Notes: generated by a model not told the origin, from the letters alone. Counted from the stretch's first letter, positions 23,802 to 32,869 are shown. The stretch: 64,000 nucleotides of DNA from Paractinoplanes brasiliensis (GCF_004362215.1 NZ_SNWR01000002.1:930001-994000); one strand, 5' to 3'. Translations and numbers: made by a program.

Positions 23802-25532
23802 ATGGCGGCCATGGGACGTGAATGGCTGGCCGACGCGGTCATGTACGAGATCTACCCGCAGTCGTTCGCCGACTCCGACGGCGACGGTGTCGGCGACCTG
23901 CGCGGGGTGATCGACCGGCTCGACCACATCGCGTCGCTCGGCGTGAACGTCATCTGGTTCAACCCGTGTTTCGCCTCGCCGTTCGTCGACGCCGGCTACG
24001 ACGTGTCCGACTACCTGACGATCGCGCCGCGTTACGGCACCAACGAGGACATGGCCGAACTCGTCGTCAAGGCCCGCCAGAAGGGCATCCGGGTCCTGCT
24101 CGACCTGGTCGCCGGGCACACCTCGATCGAGCACCCGTGGTTCCGGAAGGAACTGGCCGCCGACGGCCCGGATCCCGAGGGCGACCGCTACATCTGGTGT
24201 GAGGAGCTTCCCGTACGGTCGTGGAAGCGCGACATGCCGGGAACGCCGGCGTGGGTGCGGTCGCCGGGGCCACGTCGGGGCTACTACCTCAAGAACTTCT
24301 ACGACGAGCAGCCGGCGCTGAACTTCGGCTGGGTCGGCGCGAGCCCGGACGAGCCGTGGCGTGACCCGATCGACGCCCCCGGGCCGAGGCGCAACCGGCA
24401 GGCGCTGCGCGACATCATCGCGTACTGGCTGGGTCTGGGGGTGGCCGGTTTCCGCGTCGACATGGCGTTCTCGCTGGTCAAGGACGAAGAGCTGGCCCAG
24501 GGGTACGCCGAGACGGTCGAGCTGTGGCGCGAGATCCGCTCGTGGCTGGAGGCCGATCATCCCGACGCGGTGCTCATTCCGGAGGGCGGTGAACCCCGTA
24601 CGGGCGGGTCGCTCGCCTTCGACGCCGACTTCTTCCTCGTGATCAAGGACGCGCACGCGAGCCTGTTCAACAACCACTACGCGGGGCGGCTGCCGTTCCA
24701 GGCGCCGCGTGAGCCGTTCTTCGACGCCGAGGGCAAGGGCAGCACCCGGCCCTTCCTCGACGCCTGGAACGGCGCCCGCCAGGGACACCCGGACAGGCCG
24801 ATCATCCTGGCCACCGCCGACCACGACTTCGACCGGCTGCGCTGCGGCCCCCGTACGCCCGACCAGCTCGGCACGGCCCTGATCTTCCTGTTCACCTGGG
24901 GCAACGTGCCCTGCCTGTACTACGGCGACGAGATCGGCATGCGGTACGTGCCGGGACTGCCGAACGTGGAGGGCTCGATCTGCAACCCCGGCTACAACCG
25001 GGCCGGCTGCCGCACGCCGATGCAGTGGGACGACGGCGTGAACGCCGGGTTCTCCACCGCCGACCCGTCCCGGCTGTATCTGCCCATCGACCCGGATCCC
25101 GACCGGCCCACGGTCGCCGCGCAGGAGAACGACCCGGACTCGACCCTCGCCTTCGTCCGCAAACTGATCGCCCTGCGCCGGGCCACACCCGCGCTCGGCA
25201 CGCGGGCGTCGACCCGGGTCGTCAACGAGGGCTACCCCTTCGCGTACGTGCGCGGCGGCACCCACCTCGTTGTCCTCAACCCCCGCCGCGAACCGGCCAC
25301 ACTCGACATCTCCGAAATCGTCGGCGAGACGGGCACCGAGACCACCACAGGCGCGACGACCACCACGGGCACCGCGAGCGGGGCAGGGAGTGGCGCGGGA
25401 AGCGGCGCGGCGGACTTCACGGTGGGCGAGCCGATCTGGACGTCCGGCGTGACCGAGCAGAACGGTGAGCTGCGCCTCGACGGTTTCGCTTACGGCATCT
25501 TCGCCACCAGCCGCAGCGCCAGCGACGCGTAA
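23802..25532 (+). CDS. GH13 alpha-amylase family glycoside hydrolase/transglycosylase
   Basis: A 576-residue GH13 protein acting on alpha-glucans or alpha-glucosides. It begins with the oligo-1,6-glucosidase/trehalose-synthase pattern WLADAVMYEIYPQSFADSD. The four conserved regions are DLVAGHTS (I, with Gly for the usual Asn), GFRVDMAFS (II, nucleophile Asp), IPEGGEP (III, Glu) and TADHDFDR (IV, His-Asp). The three catalytic acids are therefore kept. Near the C-terminus a Thr/Ala/Gly/Ser-rich insert (about 520-545) interrupts the beta-sandwich domain. No signal peptide, so it is cytoplasmic. ATG 23811 is an alternative start. The 3' end overlaps the convergent HEAT gene by 43 bp. Confidence 0.88.
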   Translation: MAAMGREWLADAVMYEIYPQSFADSDGDGVGDLRGVIDRLDHIASLGVNVIWFNPCFASPFVDAGYDVSDYLTIAPRYGTNEDMAELVVKARQKGIRVLLDLVAGHTSIEHPWFRKELAADGPDPEGDRYIWCEELPVRSWKRDMPGTPAWVRSPGPRRGYYLKNFYDEQPALNFGWVGASPDEPWRDPIDAPGPRRNRQALRDIIAYWLGLGVAGFRVDMAFSLVKDEELAQGYAETVELWREIRSWLEADHPDAVLIPEGGEPRTGGSLAFDADFFLVIKDAHASLFNNHYAGRLPFQAPREPFFDAEGKGSTRPFLDAWNGARQGHPDRPIILATADHDFDRLRCGPRTPDQLGTALIFLFTWGNVPCLYYGDEIGMRYVPGLPNVEGSICNPGYNRAGCRTPMQWDDGVNAGFSTADPSRLYLPIDPDPDRPTVAAQENDPDSTLAFVRKLIALRRATPALGTRASTRVVNEGYPFAYVRGGTHLVVLNPRREPATLDISEIVGETGTETTTGATTTTGTASGAGSGAGSGAADFTVGEPIWTSGVTEQNGELRLDGFAYGIFATSRSASDA

Positions 25533-26317
25533 CCCGGCAGGTCACCGTCGTAGAACCGCACCCCGGTCTCCGCGCCGGGGCCCACCCCGCGTGGTTCCGG
25601 GCCAGGCGCCGCGGGCGGTTCGACGTCGGCCGCCCAGCGCTGCAACTCCCCGACCACCTCGGCCGGGGTGTCGTGGCCGAGCAGCCGGGCCAGACCGATC
25701 GCCGCTCCGGCGCGCAGCAGCGGCCGCGGCCCGGCGAACGACGCCTCCAGCACCTCGGACGCCGGCGCATGACCGTCACCGATCAGCCCGAGCGCGATCG
25801 CCGCGGTCGCCGCCACGGACTCGTCGGCGTCGAGCAACGCCCACGCCAGCGGCGAAACGCTCACCACGGCTCGCGCCGGGAACCAGCCCAACGCGAACGC
25901 GGCCGAACGCCGGACGGCGACGTCGTCGTCCTCCAGCAGGCGGGCGAACAACGGCACGCCCTCGCTGACAGCCTCGTGAACCCGCAGCTCAACCGGCTTG
26001 AGCGACGAGGAGTCAAGGCCGTGCGGCAGCCAGGGCGCGTCGTAGCCGATGGCCAGGGCCACCAGCAGCTCGATCAGCTCATCGCGTTCCGGCGTGGAGG
26101 GTGACGCCAGCATCTCGAGCAGGAACGGCGCGGCGTACGAGCTGGCCTCGTATCGCGTGCCCTGATGGAAGATGTTGCTGTAGCACTCCCCGTAGGCCTC
26201 CCTACGGACATCGGCGTCGCCGGACAGCAGCGCCCGCAGCTGAGCGGGCAGATCCCCGGCGGGGCCGTAAGCGTGGTGGATGTCGGACCAGGGCACGTCA
26301 TCGAGGGTTTCGAGCAC
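25490..26317 (-). CDS. HEAT-repeat protein
   Basis: A 275-residue all-helical protein. Repeats visible from about residue 120 include FARLLEDDDVAVRRSAAFAL, PLAWALLDADESVAATAAIA and LRAGAAIGLARLLG. HEAT repeats are protein-interaction scaffolds, so no catalytic role is implied. The N-terminal part (VPWSDIHHAYGPAGDLPAQL) is shared by a group of uncharacterised actinobacterial proteins. Its last 43 bases overlap the GH13 gene on the other strand. It is divergent from the LuxR-type STAND regulator. Confidence 0.8.
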   Translation of the reverse strand: MLETLDDVPWSDIHHAYGPAGDLPAQLRALLSGDADVRREAYGECYSNIFHQGTRYEASSYAAPFLLEMLASPSTPERDELIELLVALAIGYDAPWLPHGLDSSSLKPVELRVHEAVSEGVPLFARLLEDDDVAVRRSAAFALGWFPARAVVSVSPLAWALLDADESVAATAAIALGLIGDGHAPASEVLEASFAGPRPLLRAGAAIGLARLLGHDTPAEVVGELQRWAADVEPPAAPGPEPRGVGPGAETGVRFYDGDLPGYASLALRLVAKMP

Positions 26318-26434
26318 GCCGAGAACCTATCGCCCCCGTACGACATTTTTGGCGGCGTCGCCGCACACATCCGACATCACCCGATCGGTGGGCCCGCGTG
26401 GGAAAGCCCGCTCCGGTGTGCTTACGGTACGTCG

Positions 26435-28726
26435 ATGGACGCTCGCACTGCGCAATCACGGCGGCTCCGCGGGAACCTGCCCGCCGAACTGTCCAGCTTC
26501 GTCGACCGCAACCGCGAGCGCGCCGAACTGAAACGCCTGCTGGCCACCTCGCGGCTGGTCACGATCACCGGCATCGGCGGGGTCGGCAAGACCCGTACGG
26601 CGATCCGGGTCGCCGCCGAGGTGCAGCGGGCCTTTGCGGACGGCGTCTGGCTCGTCGACCTCTCTGCCATCACGGACCCGCTGCTGATCGCCGAGGCCGT
26701 CGGACAGGCGCTCGGCCTGCAGGACCAGTCGGCCGGTCCGCCCTGCGGCGGCCTGGCCCGCTACCTCGTCTCCCGCCGGCTGCTGCTGGTGCTGGACACG
26801 TGCGAGCACGTCGTCGCCGAATGCTCCGCGCTGGTCCGGACCCTGCTGCGGGCGGCGCCGGGGCTGCGGGTGCTGGCCACGAGCCGGCAACCGATCGGGG
26901 TGGACGGTGAGCACGTCTTCCTGCTGCCGCCGCTGCCCGTGCCCGACCCGGCCGCCTCCCCGGCCGACCGCGAGATCGACGCCGCCGTCCTGCTGTTCGC
27001 CGAGCGGGCCGCCGCGGCCTCCCCGGGTTTCACGCTCACCGCCGGCAACCAGGACGCCGTGGCCCGGCTGTGCCGCCGGCTCGACGGCATCCCGCTGGGG
27101 ATCGAGCTGGCCGCCGTCCGCACCCGGGCGCTTCCCGTGGAACGGATCGCCGAGCTGGTCGAGGGCTGGTATGCCGACGAGTCGGGCCTGCTCACGCGGG
27201 CCGGCGGCGGGCGGCACGAGTCGCTTCGCAAGGCCATCGACGGCACGTACGCCCTGTGCAGCGAGGGCGAGCGCACGGTGTGGGCGCGGGCCTCGGTGTT
27301 CGCCGACGGGTTCGACCTCGAGGCCGTGCAGCACGTGTGCGGCGAGACGCTCGACCTGGTGGCCGGCCTGGTCGACAAGTCCGTGCTGGTGCTCGACGGT
27401 CAGGGGTCCGCCGGTCGCTATCGGATGCTCGACACCATTCGCGAGTACGGGGTGGAGATCCTGCGCGCCTCGGGGGAGGAACACGAGGTGCGGCGCCGGC
27501 ACCGCGACCACCTCCTGCGGCTGGCTCAGCGGTTCGACGCCGAGTGGTGCGGCTCCCGTCAGGCCGAGTGGTTCCGCCGCCTCACCCTGGAACACCCGAA
27601 CCTCCGTACGGCGCTGGACTTCAGCCTTTCCGACCCGGGTGAACATGAGGCCGGCCTGGAGCTGGCCGCCGCCCTCAAGTTCTTCTGGTTCGCCTGCGGT
27701 CATCCTCGCGAGGGCCGGCACTATCTGGAACGCGCGATGGCCGTGGCGCCGCAACCGGGCCCGGCACGCACCCACGCGTTGTGGGCGTGCGCCTGGCTCT
27801 GCGCGCTGCAGGGGGAAGCGGACCGGGTCGAGCGGTACGCCGGCGAGTGCCGGGAGCACGCCGACGTCGAGGCGCAGGGGTGGGTGTCGTACCTGACCGG
27901 CGTCGCGGCGGTGCTGCGGGGCGACCCTGCCACCGCGGTGTCCAGGACGCAGGAGGCGGCACGGCTGCACACCCGCGGCGGCGACCCCGGCACGGGTCTG
28001 CTCATCGCGATGTCGACCCAGGCGATCGCGCTGGCGTTCCTCGGCGAGCACGAGCGGGGCGCCGCCATCACCGAGGAGCACTTCGCACTGTGCGATCAGA
28101 CAGGTGAGCAGTGGGCGCGCTCGTACGCCGAGTACGTGCGGTCGGTGATCGAACTCGGTCGGGACCGCCCGGACGACGCGGCGCGGCATGCCCGGTCCGC
28201 GCTGAGCATCAAGCGCCGGCTCGGCGACGTGGGCGGGAACGCGCTGGCCATGGACGCGCTGGCCTGCGCGACGTCCACCTTGGGGGATGCCGAACGGGGG
28301 GCCCGCCTCTTCGGCGTGGCGCACCGGCACTGGGAGGCCGTCGGGTTGCCGCAGATGGGCTCGCCCGACCTCGGGGCGAGCCGGGTGTGGGCCGAGAAGC
28401 GGGCCCGGGACGTGCTCGGCGACCAGCGCTTCGACGAGCTGCTGGCCGAAGGGCTGGCGTTCGACTTCGCGGCCGGGGTGGCGTACGCGCTGGAGGAACG
28501 CCCCACGTCGGAGCGCGCCGACCCCGTGCCCGACTGGGCGCCGCTGACCAGGCGCGAGCGTGAGGTGGCCGAGCTGGTCGCGGCGGGCATGACCAACCAG
28601 CAGATCGCCGACCGGCTGGTGATCAGCCGCCGCACCGCCAACACGCACCTCGAGCACATCCTGACCAAGCTGGACTTCAATGCCCGTACGCAGATCGCCA
28701 CCTGGGTTGCCGCCCGGCGCGGTTAG
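26435..28726 (+). CDS. LuxR family STAND regulator (NB-ARC-like ATPase, TPR, LuxR HTH)
   Basis: A 763-residue regulator. The opening NLPAELSSFVDRNRERAELK is typical of this class. Walker A GIGGVGKTR is at about 46-54, Walker B LLLVLDTCEHV near 113, and RLDGIPLGIELAA near 220. Helical TPR-like repeats fill 440-640. The C-terminus is a LuxR HTH: PLTRREREVAELVAAGMTNQ, QIADRLVISRRTANTHLEHI. Such proteins oligomerise with ATP and an inducer and activate transcription. ATG 26435 is used; upstream in-frame codons run antisense to the HEAT gene. A hairpin follows the stop. Confidence 0.92.
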   Translation: MDARTAQSRRLRGNLPAELSSFVDRNRERAELKRLLATSRLVTITGIGGVGKTRTAIRVAAEVQRAFADGVWLVDLSAITDPLLIAEAVGQALGLQDQSAGPPCGGLARYLVSRRLLLVLDTCEHVVAECSALVRTLLRAAPGLRVLATSRQPIGVDGEHVFLLPPLPVPDPAASPADREIDAAVLLFAERAAAASPGFTLTAGNQDAVARLCRRLDGIPLGIELAAVRTRALPVERIAELVEGWYADESGLLTRAGGGRHESLRKAIDGTYALCSEGERTVWARASVFADGFDLEAVQHVCGETLDLVAGLVDKSVLVLDGQGSAGRYRMLDTIREYGVEILRASGEEHEVRRRHRDHLLRLAQRFDAEWCGSRQAEWFRRLTLEHPNLRTALDFSLSDPGEHEAGLELAAALKFFWFACGHPREGRHYLERAMAVAPQPGPARTHALWACAWLCALQGEADRVERYAGECREHADVEAQGWVSYLTGVAAVLRGDPATAVSRTQEAARLHTRGGDPGTGLLIAMSTQAIALAFLGEHERGAAITEEHFALCDQTGEQWARSYAEYVRSVIELGRDRPDDAARHARSALSIKRRLGDVGGNALAMDALACATSTLGDAERGARLFGVAHRHWEAVGLPQMGSPDLGASRVWAEKRARDVLGDQRFDELLAEGLAFDFAAGVAYALEERPTSERADPVPDWAPLTRREREVAELVAAGMTNQQIADRLVISRRTANTHLEHILTKLDFNARTQIATWVAARRG

Positions 28727-28728
28727 CG

Positions 28729-28750
28729 GAATCGGTCACCTGACCGATTC
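28729..28750. terminator. Hairpin after LuxR gene
   Basis: GAATCGGTC pairs perfectly with GACCGATTC around the loop ACCT. It starts 2 bp after the LuxR stop and ends 24 bp before the STAS gene, so it could be a terminator or a regulatory inverted repeat. Confidence 0.55.
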
Positions 28751-28774
28751 GGCGGCCGTATTGCCGCCGCGACA

Positions 28775-29149
28775 ATGAGGGGTATGACCGTCGAGAACAC
28801 GCCCGCGTCGCTGCACGTGCGCACAACGTCGGCCGGCGCTGCCGCGGTGAGCATCAGCGTGGCAGGAGAACTGGACGTGGGCAACCGGGCCTGGCTGCAC
28901 AGCTGGATCGTCGACACCATCGACCGCTGGCGGCCGGCCGGGCTCAACCTCGATCTCGGCGGTCTGCACTTCATCGACGTGGCCGGAGTGCGGGCCCTGT
29001 TCGAGATGCACGCCGACGCTCGTGCCCGCGGCTGCCTGCTCGACGTGGTGGCGGCCCACCCCGCCGTCTGGATGACCGTCGACCGGCTCGGTCTGGCCCC
29101 GGAATTCCTGCCCCGCCCGGCCGAGGCCGACATCCGCCGCTGCGCCTGA
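28775..29149 (+). CDS. STAS domain protein (anti-sigma factor antagonist-like) lacking the phospho-serine
   Basis: A 124-residue single STAS domain, with VSISVAGELDVGNRAWL near the N-terminus and LDLGGLHFIDVAGVRALFEM at about 58-78. In SpoIIAA-like anti-anti-sigma factors the second block reads DSSG and its serine is phosphorylated by the cognate anti-sigma kinase. Here it reads DVAG, so that switch is missing. It may be constitutively active, be controlled by ligand, or serve another STAS role. It starts at 28775, or at the ATG at 28784. No anti-sigma kinase gene is adjacent. Confidence 0.85.
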   Translation: MRGMTVENTPASLHVRTTSAGAAAVSISVAGELDVGNRAWLHSWIVDTIDRWRPAGLNLDLGGLHFIDVAGVRALFEMHADARARGCLLDVVAAHPAVWMTVDRLGLAPEFLPRPAEADIRRCA

Positions 29150-29225
29150 CGCCGCTCAGGTCCACACCGGCCGGTCCCGGTCGGCGCGTGTGTCACCAGC
29201 ACGGCGCCCCGCCGACTACGACCGA

Positions 29226-29855
29226 TCAGCGTTTGCGCTTCTTGCCCTCGGGCGGGGGAGTGGGCAGCTTGGGTGCGCTCTTCGCGTAGTCGACGAGGAT
29301 CGGCTTGCCCACCAGCACCAGCTCACGGGCCCGTCTGCGCACGTCCGCCGCGTTGGTGTGGCGGCCGCTCGGCACGTGGACCGCGACGTTGCCGACGAAG
29401 TGCAGCAGGTCGTCGACCGTACCGGGGAAGATGTTGCACAGCTCGGCGGCGGCCAGCAGCTGCGACTCGGCCACCCCGGCGACGTGGTCGGACATGCCCG
29501 CCTCCCACGCCCCGGCGTGCACCAGGTAGCCGGCCGGCAGCGACCCCGGCCCGCCCAGCTCGCGAAGAGCCTGAGACCGGTCGGGCTGGGCCGGCTTGGT
29601 GTTGGCGACCATCCACAGGAAGCCGGCGCCGCCAAGCACCCCGCAGGTGACCAGCGCGGCCATCGCCGAGTCGGCGCCCTTGAGGATGACGATGAACAGC
29701 ACGGCCAGGATGAGAGCACCCGCCATCATCTCGGCCGTCCCGTCGCGGGCCTCGGAATCCTCGGAATGGCCGACGGCACGGGCGATCAGCCCGTCGTAGA
29801 TGCGGTCCTCCGGCTGCCAAAGATCGTCACGGACGGGCAAAGTCCGTTGCGGCAT
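29226..29855 (-). CDS. Two-TM hypothetical membrane protein with basic tail
   Basis: I do not recognise a named family. The 209-residue product has an acidic N-terminal segment, then two adjacent transmembrane helices (about 45-63 and 66-84: AGALILAVLFIVILK, ALVTCGVLGGAGFLWMV). A soluble alpha region with HAGAWEAGMSDHVAGVAESQ and IFPGTVDDLLHFVGNVAVHV follows, and a very basic end, EGKKRKR. Both termini are probably cytoplasmic. It is the last gene before a run of minus-strand redox genes and may be a separate transcript. Nothing shows its function. Confidence 0.7.
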   Translation of the reverse strand: MPQRTLPVRDDLWQPEDRIYDGLIARAVGHSEDSEARDGTAEMMAGALILAVLFIVILKGADSAMAALVTCGVLGGAGFLWMVANTKPAQPDRSQALRELGGPGSLPAGYLVHAGAWEAGMSDHVAGVAESQLLAAAELCNIFPGTVDDLLHFVGNVAVHVPSGRHTNAADVRRRARELVLVGKPILVDYAKSAPKLPTPPPEGKKRKR

Positions 29856-29912
29856 GGGCGGGTCCCTTCCCTGGCTGTGGTGCCCCTGCTATCGGCCGCC
29901 ACCCCACCCCCT

Positions 29913-30251
29913 TTACTCCTCCACGCAGAATTCGTTGCCCTCCGGGTCGCGCAGCACCACCAGGCCGTCGGCCTCCCAGGCGAAGGTCGCGCCGAGGCCC
30001 TTGAGCCGCTCCACCTCGGCCGGGACGTCCCCGCCGGGCGCCCGCAGGTCGAAATGCATGCGGATCTTGCCCTGTTTGGGCTCGGGCACCCGCTGGAACC
30101 ACAGGTTCGGCCCGCCCCAGCCGGGCGCCTCGACGAACGCCTTCGCCGGGGTGCCGTCCCCGTCGAGCTCGCCGCCCAGCGCGGCCGCCCAGAACCGGGC
30201 CACCACCAGCGCGTCCTGGCAGTCGACGGTGATGCTTTTGATGTACGTCAT
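29913..30251 (-). CDS. VOC (glyoxalase/bleomycin-resistance-like) family protein
   Basis: A 112-residue vicinal-oxygen-chelate protein. It starts MTYIKSITVDCQDALVVARF and ends with the typical VLRDPEGNEFCVEE strand that carries a metal-ligand glutamate. The middle segment, MHFDLRAPGGDVPAEVERL, gives the second half of the beta-alpha-beta module. Its ATG overlaps the nitroreductase stop as ATGA, so the two form an operon with coupled translation. Members include lyases, dioxygenases and drug-binding proteins; which applies here is not evident. Confidence 0.85.
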   Translation of the reverse strand: MTYIKSITVDCQDALVVARFWAAALGGELDGDGTPAKAFVEAPGWGGPNLWFQRVPEPKQGKIRMHFDLRAPGGDVPAEVERLKGLGATFAWEADGLVVLRDPEGNEFCVEE

Positions 30252-30892
30252 GACGAGGAGTACCGATCGTGGAAGACGACCTCGTCGAGCGGCCGCCGCT
30301 TCGGCTGCGCCCACCGCCCCTTCTCCGGGTACCCGAGCGGGATCAGCGCCATGGTGAGCGCGTCCTCGGGCAGACCGAGCAGATCCCGTACGTCGTCCTC
30401 GTGCTCGGCGTAGAGCGTGGTCAGCGTGGATCCGATGCCGTAGGCGCGCGCGGCCAGCATGAGGTGCTGCACGGCGCCGTAGATGGACGAGCCCAGCCGC
30501 GGGTTGCGGGACCGCTTGGCCCCCAGCAGCACGGGGAAGATCCAGACGGGGGCGTCCTCGAGGTGGGCGGCGAGGTGGTCGGCGGCCCGGAAAGTGGCGG
30601 CGCTCATGCCGCCGTCCGGGGAGTCGGCGCCGAGGATCTGCTCACGCCGCGACCCGTAGTTCTTCTCCCAGCCCTCCCTGTACCACTCGGCGATCTGCCG
30701 CTTGACCTGCGGGTCACGCACGACGATCCAGGCCCAGCGCTGACTGTTCCCGCCGCTCGGGCCGCGCACGGCGGCATCCAGCAGGGCGGTGATCACCTCG
30801 TCGGCGATGGGCTCGGTGGACAGGTAGCGCCGGGCGGGGGTGGAGTGCAGCGCGTCGAGCAGGGACAGGCTCTGCGGATCATCGGTCGGCAT
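30248..30892 (-). CDS. Nitroreductase family protein
   Basis: A 214-residue FMN-dependent nitroreductase-fold enzyme. FMN-contact segments are STPARRYLSTEPI near the start, AVRGPSGGNSQRWAWIVV (about 43-60), and the C-terminal GLPEDALTMALIPLGYP. It should reduce nitro compounds, quinones or enones with NAD(P)H. It is translationally coupled to the downstream VOC gene and lies 21 bp downstream of the HTH-citrate synthase stop on the same strand, so all three could share a transcript. Confidence 0.9.
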   Translation of the reverse strand: MPTDDPQSLSLLDALHSTPARRYLSTEPIADEVITALLDAAVRGPSGGNSQRWAWIVVRDPQVKRQIAEWYREGWEKNYGSRREQILGADSPDGGMSAATFRAADHLAAHLEDAPVWIFPVLLGAKRSRNPRLGSSIYGAVQHLMLAARAYGIGSTLTTLYAEHEDDVRDLLGLPEDALTMALIPLGYPEKGRWAQPKRRPLDEVVFHDRYSSS

Positions 30893-30913
30893 GTCCGGAC
30901 CTTACCGTGGGAC

Positions 30914-32824
30914 TCACCCCGGAACCTGTCCCGCATAGTCCCCGGACGGCCGGAACCGCGACGGCCGGTCGGCGTACTCCTCCAGCGCGTGCGCGATCCA
31001 GCCGGCCGTCCGCGCCACCGCGAAAATCGTCTCTCCAGCGTCCGGCGGCATCCCGTACTCCAGCGTCAGCGCCGCCAGAGCCAGATCAACATTCGGCCGT
31101 ACGCCGGAGCGTGCGCGCATGACCTCGGAAAGGCGCTCGGCGGCGTCGCGTGCCCGCGTGTCGCCCAGCATGTCGAGCAGGGCGCGCGCCCGGGGGTCGC
31201 CGTCCGGGTAGAGCCGATGCCCGAACCCCGGCACCGGCTCCCCGGCCCGCAGCCGTTCCGCGATCGCGTCGATCGGGTTCGGCTTCTCCAGCACGCCCGC
31301 GAGCAGGGGGAAGGCCAGGCTGCTGGCGGCGCCGTGGAGCGGCCCGTCGAGCGCCGCCAAACCCGCACCGACCACCGCGTACGGGTGAGCCCGGGTCGAC
31401 GCCGCCACCCGGGCAGCCAACGTCGACGCGGCGATGTCATGGTCGGCCAGCAGAATCAGCGCCGCGTCCAGCAGATTGTGCTCCCGCGGCGTCGCCTCCC
31501 AGCCGGTGAGCCGCCCCCACAGGGCCTCAGCAATCCGCCCGCCCACGGGCTGCGGCCGCCCCAGGTCCCCAACCACGTGAGGCAGTCTGGCCTGCGTGTC
31601 TTCTGCACCGGAGTGCGCGTCGCGCGTATCGCCCGTGCCGGTGTCAGTGTTGCTCGTGTCGCCCGTGCTGGTGTGGGTGTTGCTTGTGTCGCCCGTGCTG
31701 GTGTGGGTGTTGCTTGTGTCGCCCGTGCTGGTGTGGGTGTTGCTTGTGTCGCCCGTGCTGGTGTGGGTGTTGCTTGTGTCGCCCGTGCTGGTGTGGGTGT
31801 TGCTTGTGTCGCCCGTGCTGGTGTGGGTGTTGCTTGTGCCGTTCGTGCTGGCGTGCATGCTGCTCATGCCGTTCGTGCTGGCGTGGGTGTTGCTGGTGTC
31901 GCCCGTGCCGGCGTGCGTGTTGCTCGTGCCGTTCGTGCTGGTGTGGGTGTTGCTTGTGTCGCCCGTGCTGGTGTGGGTGTTGCTGGTGTCGCCCGTGCTG
32001 GTGTGCGTGCTGCTCGTGCCATTCGTGCCGGCGTGCCCGCCGCCCGCGCTGGCTACGTCCGCCGAACCGTCCTCTGAGTCCGGTACGCCCGCCTGCCCAA
32101 GCCCGGTCTCGGCCGTCGTCGCCTGCGGGCCGCCCGAATCGGACACGGCCTCTTGGCCACTTGACTCCGCCAGGCCCGTCCTCATCTCGTCACGGAAGAG
32201 CAATTCACTGCCTCCGCTCGTCAATCCCTCGATCGCGCTGCCCTTGGACCGGGGCTTTCCACGTGCCCCCACCGCCTCTCCCGCGACCGGCGGAAGGGCG
32301 GCGACCATCGTGCCCAGCAGGGCGCGGGAGGTGGCGATCACCGCGGCGGGCGTGGTGTCGAAGCGCAGCGGGTCACCGGCGGCCGCCGCGGCGACGATCA
32401 GGCGCAGCCGGTCGGTGTGCCGGGCCGTGCCCGGCAGGGGCGCGATCACGTCCTCGGCCAGGCGGAGAAGGCGCGGGTCGGGGGCGAGGGTTTCGTAGCG
32501 ACGGGTGCCTGTCCACAGCAACGCCACGATCTCCTCGAAACTGGCTACGCTGGCCAGCGCTATCGCGTCGTGGCCCCGGTAGTGCAGGGTCCCGTCGCTG
32601 ATCAGCGTGATGCCGGTCCGTATGCCGGGCGTGGTCGGGCGCTTGCGCGCGGCCAGGAAAGCGTCGACCTCGCGCCGGTCGAAGAGGCTGTTCTTGCCGT
32701 CACCGTTGCGCCGGCTGCCCAGCAGTCCGCGGCTCACGTAGGCGTAGACGGTCGCCGGTTTGACCCCGAGCAACTGGGCGACTTCGGCGGTGGTGAGCGG
32801 GGGCGGCGGCGGGTGAACGGGCAT
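30914..32824 (-). CDS. HTH-citrate synthase family protein with a long in-frame decapeptide repeat insertion
   Basis: A 636-residue protein. Residues 8-60 are a MerR-like helix-turn-helix (LTTAEVAQLLGVKPATVYAY, then NSLFDRREVDAFLAAR). Citrate synthase sequence follows from about 68. Catalytic blocks are LLADHDIAASTLAAR, GPLHGAASS, GFGHRLYPDGDPRA and PNVDLALAAL, so the active-site His, His and Asp are kept. Between the small N-terminal part and IAEALWGRLTGWE there is an insert of about 220 residues, most of it the decapeptide THTSTGDTSN repeated some fourteen times. Family members are normally near 400 residues. It is divergent from citA. Citrate or 2-methylcitrate synthase activity is likely but untested. 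Confidence 0.88.
   Translation of the reverse strand: MPVHPPPPPLTTAEVAQLLGVKPATVYAYVSRGLLGSRRNGDGKNSLFDRREVDAFLAARKRPTTPGIRTGITLISDGTLHYRGHDAIALASVASFEEIVALLWTGTRRYETLAPDPRLLRLAEDVIAPLPGTARHTDRLRLIVAAAAAGDPLRFDTTPAAVIATSRALLGTMVAALPPVAGEAVGARGKPRSKGSAIEGLTSGGSELLFRDEMRTGLAESSGQEAVSDSGGPQATTAETGLGQAGVPDSEDGSADVASAGGGHAGTNGTSSTHTSTGDTSNTHTSTGDTSNTHTSTNGTSNTHAGTGDTSNTHASTNGMSSMHASTNGTSNTHTSTGDTSNTHTSTGDTSNTHTSTGDTSNTHTSTGDTSNTHTSTGDTSNTHTSTGDTSNTDTGTGDTRDAHSGAEDTQARLPHVVGDLGRPQPVGGRIAEALWGRLTGWEATPREHNLLDAALILLADHDIAASTLAARVAASTRAHPYAVVGAGLAALDGPLHGAASSLAFPLLAGVLEKPNPIDAIAERLRAGEPVPGFGHRLYPDGDPRARALLDMLGDTRARDAAERLSEVMRARSGVRPNVDLALAALTLEYGMPPDAGETIFAVARTAGWIAHALEEYADRPSRFRPSGDYAGQVPG
31615..32035. 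repeat. 30-bp minisatellite inside the HTH-citrate synthase gene
   Basis: About fourteen tandem units of 30 bp, each with TGTCGCCCGTGCTGGTGTGG on the plus strand, encode the decapeptide THTSTGDTSN. Several central units are identical and variants sit at the left and right, as expected for unequal exchange. The 30-bp period keeps the reading frame. Confidence 0.95.
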
Positions 32825-32853
32825 GTGCAGATGCTCTCATATTGACTGGATCA

Positions 32854-32869
32854 ATGTTGACGTCAACAT
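32854..32869. promoter_or_regulatory. 16-bp palindrome between divergent citrate synthases
   Basis: ATGTTGACGTCAACAT is a perfect palindrome in the 67-bp gap between the two citrate synthase genes. Further TTGAC words follow up to the citA start codon. It may be the site read by the HTH domain of the neighbouring citrate synthase or by another regulator. Confidence 0.5.

Noticed and set aside
26456..28657. Open frame of about 730 codons opposite the LuxR gene
   Set aside because: Antisense shadow; the plus-strand product has Walker A, TPR and LuxR HTH motifs.
30269..32077. Plus-strand frame of 600 codons with GVGVACVARA repeats
   Set aside because: It is antisense to the HTH-citrate synthase; the repeats are the complement of the THTSTGDTSN array.
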